Source: Vibrio mediterranei | Lineage (GTDB): Bacteria; Pseudomonadota; Gammaproteobacteria; Enterobacterales; Vibrionaceae | DNA length: 64,000 bases | Direction of reading: 5' to 3' | Assembly (NCBI RefSeq): GCF_900088415.1 | Contig: NZ_FLLQ01000002.1 | Location: 1-64,000 of the forward strand | Shown: piece by piece, positions 61,823-64,000 of the stretch | Numbering within the stretch: position 1 is the stretch's first letter | Layout: the number at the start of each line of letters is the position of its first letter | Notes under the pieces: model-generated | What the model was told of the DNA's origin: nothing | Databases searched by the model: none | What the model saw: only the letters and a program-made list of their open reading frames with translations | Made by a program: the position numbers and the translations under genes

Positions 61823-62914
61823 ATGCTCAACGTACTCAAACAAGAATACAAACTGCCACTTGGCATCGTTGCCGTTCTATTTTTCAAACTGATTGGCGAC
61901 AACTTACTCACAGGGGAGCTATCACAGTTCGCCTATATAATGATTACTGCAGTACTGTTTTACGCGGTAATGAGCGCTATTTTCTCCGTTGTTCGTCACT
62001 CAGATGCGCTGGCGATTAAGCTTGGCGATCCATACGGAACGCTTATATTAACCCTATCTGTTGTATTGCTCGAAGTCATTATGGTTTCTTCCGTTATGTT
62101 AACAGGAGAATCCAACCCCTTCTTAGCGCGTGACACCATGTTTGCTGTCGTGATGGCGGTGCTTAATGGCTTTGTTGGTATCACCTTGCTAATCGGTGGT
62201 ATGAAATATCATACCCAAACCTATAACCTTGATGGAATAAAAGCGTACTTGGTCGCCATTATTCCACTTTCATTGCTGTGCTTGGTGCTACCTAATTTCA
62301 CCAGTATGGACTCGTTAGGCAACATGTCGACCAGCCTAACCTGGACTCTGGTTCTCGCTTCAATCGCCTTGTATGCCGTATTCCTTTTCATCCAAACACG
62401 CAGCCATACAAACTACTTCATTGATGGTGACAATGAAGACCACCATGAACATCATGGTCCGCTACACAGCAATATCTTCCATACCATTATGCTGGTGAGC
62501 TATTTGATGGTGGTGATTTTATTAGCGAAAAGCCTCGCGATTCCAATTAATGATGGCATTACGGAAATGGGCGCACCTGCAGCTCTAGGTGGTTTGATTG
62601 TTGCCCTGATTATTCTCGCCCCTGAAGCGGTTGGCGCCATTAAAGCCGCGGTAACCAATCAATTACAGCGTGCGATGAATCTCTTCTTTGGCTCGGTTCT
62701 CGCCACTATTGCACTAACCGTTCCTGCTGTTCTGCTGATTTCAGGGGTAATGAACGAGCCCATCCAACTCGGTCTCGCCCCGGCAGAGATGGTGTTATTA
62801 GGCGCAACGCTATTAATGACCAGCGTGAGCTTTAGCAGCGGGAGAACCAACTCGCTCAATGGCGCGACCCACCTCATCCTGTTCTTTGCCTACATCATCT
62901 TGATGTTTGATTAA
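61823..62914 (+). CDS. chaA: ChaA-type cation (Ca2+/Na+)/proton antiporter
   Basis: A 363-residue inner-membrane protein with eleven helices and the CaCA core repeats: KLGDPYGTLILTLSVVLLEV and LAPEAVGAIKAAVTNQLQRAMNLFFGS, whose Glu residues bind the cation. A His/Asp-rich loop (DNEDHHEHHGPLH) lies between the two halves. E. coli ChaA exports Ca2+, Na+ or K+ at high pH. The ATG is preceded by AAAGG. A separate transcript from secDF is likely. Confidence 0.9.
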   Translation: MLNVLKQEYKLPLGIVAVLFFKLIGDNLLTGELSQFAYIMITAVLFYAVMSAIFSVVRHSDALAIKLGDPYGTLILTLSVVLLEVIMVSSVMLTGESNPFLARDTMFAVVMAVLNGFVGITLLIGGMKYHTQTYNLDGIKAYLVAIIPLSLLCLVLPNFTSMDSLGNMSTSLTWTLVLASIALYAVFLFIQTRSHTNYFIDGDNEDHHEHHGPLHSNIFHTIMLVSYLMVVILLAKSLAIPINDGITEMGAPAALGGLIVALIILAPEAVGAIKAAVTNQLQRAMNLFFGSVLATIALTVPAVLLISGVMNEPIQLGLAPAEMVLLGATLLMTSVSFSSGRTNSLNGATHLILFFAYIILMFD

Positions 62915-62933
62915 AACGTACGTTGGGCTTTGG

Positions 62934-62961
62934 CTGCCAGCTGCCAGCTGCCAGCTGCCAG
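62934..62961. repeat. Heptamer tandem repeat, CTGCCAG x 4
   Basis: Four perfect copies between chaA and the DedA gene. It lies 25 bases before the DedA start, so slippage could change leader spacing. Confidence 0.85.
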
Positions 62962-62985
62962 AGCCCACATTAACTTGGAGTTTCC

Positions 62986-63642
62986 ATGCAAGAAATTATT
63001 TCCGCAATTTGGCTGCAAGACTTTGATTCATTACTCGAGTTAAATTCACTGCACGTATTATTGCTTTTACTTGGTGTCGTGCTTTTTCTTGAGTCGAGTT
63101 TCGTATTCTTACCACTACCTGGCGACGGTCTGGTGTTGTTTGTCGGAGGCATGGTGGGCTTGGGCGCGATTGATTTTTCCAGTGCTCTAGTACTTCTCAC
63201 CTGCGCCTCTTTTTTGGGCAGTCTCATTGCGTATCTTCAAGGACGTTGGCTGCACAATACTTCGTTCATGCGAAAAGCTGAACAGACACTGCCAGATGAA
63301 TCGTTACCCAAGGCTAGAAGACTATTAAACCGATACGGATTTCTGTCCTTATTCGTTTCACGGTTTGTCCCATTTGTTCGTGTACTAACTCCGATGTTGA
63401 TGGGCGTTGCACAACTTAGTGCAATTAGAACACTTATTGTTAGCTTCACTAGCTCGATTACATGGGTCTTTAGTTTGTTGCTGGCAGGAAAGTGGATCAT
63501 GCGACACCCTTTCGTTTCTCAATATCAAGAGTTCATTACAAAGTGGTTCTTAATGGGCAGTTTAATTTTGATGGTCACCGCATTTATCGCCCTCTTTATT
63601 CGGCTTTCAACTAGAAAGCCACAACCACAAACATCCGAATAA
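62986..63642 (+). CDS. DedA-family membrane protein
   Basis: A 218-residue protein of the DedA/VTT family. The re-entrant motif region ESSFVFLPLPGDGLVLFVGGM and the amphipathic FVSRFVPFVRVLTPMLMGV (with the essential Arg) are conserved. DedA proteins flip undecaprenyl phosphate or other lipids and help membrane energetics. A GGAG site lies before the ATG. It is a stand-alone gene. Confidence 0.87.
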   Translation: MQEIISAIWLQDFDSLLELNSLHVLLLLLGVVLFLESSFVFLPLPGDGLVLFVGGMVGLGAIDFSSALVLLTCASFLGSLIAYLQGRWLHNTSFMRKAEQTLPDESLPKARRLLNRYGFLSLFVSRFVPFVRVLTPMLMGVAQLSAIRTLIVSFTSSITWVFSLLLAGKWIMRHPFVSQYQEFITKWFLMGSLILMVTAFIALFIRLSTRKPQPQTSE

Positions 63643-63687
63643 AAATCGCTTCAATCGCATTATCACTTATTGTCTAAGGTCAAACAG

Positions 63688-64000
63688 ATGACATTAATCA
63701 CATCAGCTTTTCCATCGGAAGGGGCGGAAAAGCTACATCTTAAAATATTGGAGTGTCTAACTCTAAGAAAGCCTAGGAGGCTGAATCAAATCCTTCTAGA
63801 AGCAGAACCCATTGAACTTCCATCAGTATTGAGGAAGCTCTCTGATCAGCAACGTATCCTCACTTGGACTCTACTAAGCGAAGTAAACCCAAGTCTTGCG
63901 GCCAACATACTTGATCACTTCTCTGATCCCGAGCTTTTGTGGCTATTCAGTCAATTACCTGAAAGCAGCACCATGATGCTATTTCAGTATTTGCACTCCG
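63688..64000 (+). CDS. MgtE N-terminal-like protein, cut by the window end
   Basis: The frame from ATG 63688 stays open to base 64000. The helical repeats LPSVLRKLSDQQRILTWTLL and SLAANILDHFSDPELLWLF resemble the intracellular N domain of MgtE magnesium channels (the superhelical part before the CBS pair). Only the first 104 residues are visible, so the channel domain cannot be checked. Some proteins have this domain without the channel. Confidence 0.45.
   Translation, partial: MTLITSAFPSEGAEKLHLKILECLTLRKPRRLNQILLEAEPIELPSVLRKLSDQQRILTWTLLSEVNPSLAANILDHFSDPELLWLFSQLPESSTMMLFQYLHS

Overview
The window looks like part of a Vibrio (Vibrionaceae) chromosome of moderate G+C. The evidence is a Vibrio-type Lpp lipoprotein, a second SecDF pair, a PtsA/PflD sugar locus arranged as in E. 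coli, a ChaA antiporter, an MdlAB-type exporter and IS630, IS5 and ISAs1 debris. No rRNA, tRNA or CRISPR array was seen.

Bases 1-21,960 form a stress and metal-homeostasis block. It opens with transposase debris and a TDT-family transporter. Two RpoS-type sigma factors follow: one at 2.0 kb that lacks region 4 and is followed by an ISAs1 fragment, and an intact one at 15.3 kb. Between them are a His-rich protein, a ClC antiporter and a tightly packed eight-gene minus-strand run (HPF-like protein, glycine-rich stress protein, rubrerythrin, CDF exporter, NRAMP importer, CDF exporter, HAD protein, Usp). After the intact sigma gene come a broken duplicate of an outer-membrane protein, a glycine-zipper protein, a beta-barrel, a double-DUF302 lipoprotein, Usp, HPP, two paralogous exported proteins flanking an Lpp-like lipoprotein, and a broken FadL-like gene. 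The envelope, oxidative-stress, metal and ribosome-hibernation functions suggest a stationary-phase or stress regulon, but this is inference.

Bases 21,970-31,030 are an accessory patchwork. A 5'-truncated NHL-repeat gene abuts two same-strand defence-type genes (a TIR-like protein and an AbiV-like protein) bounded by attC-like sequences. A complete group II intron (domain V and maturase recognisable) lies next, inserted in the loop of an imperfect hairpin. Beyond it are an excisionase/tyrosine-recombinase pair, a second integrase remnant, and the 3' end of a molybdopterin oxidoreductase resembling TtrA.

Bases 31,286-44,522 hold a sugar-uptake and glycyl-radical locus with the same gene set as E. 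coli yijO-frwD-fsaB-pflC-pflD-frwB-frwC-ptsA. In E. coli this set serves 1,5-anhydromannitol use: PTS import and phosphorylation, PflD ring opening to 1-deoxyfructose-6-phosphate, and FsaB cleavage. Here it also carries a PhyH dioxygenase, an RmlD-like SDR, a UPF0303 protein and a HAD phosphatase. A repeated motif (ACTGGATATTTGT) in both divergent promoter regions is a candidate operator for the AraC regulator.

Bases 44,523-64,000 are mostly chromosomal housekeeping or signalling genes: a MASE1-CHASE-GGDEF-EAL protein, a radical SAM protein, a divergent UvrB paralogue, a heterodimeric ABC exporter, a decayed 1-kb stretch with a paired-hairpin repeat, an alkylsulfatase-like protein with altered metal ligands, a second SecDF, ChaA, DedA and the start of an MgtE-like protein cut by the window end.
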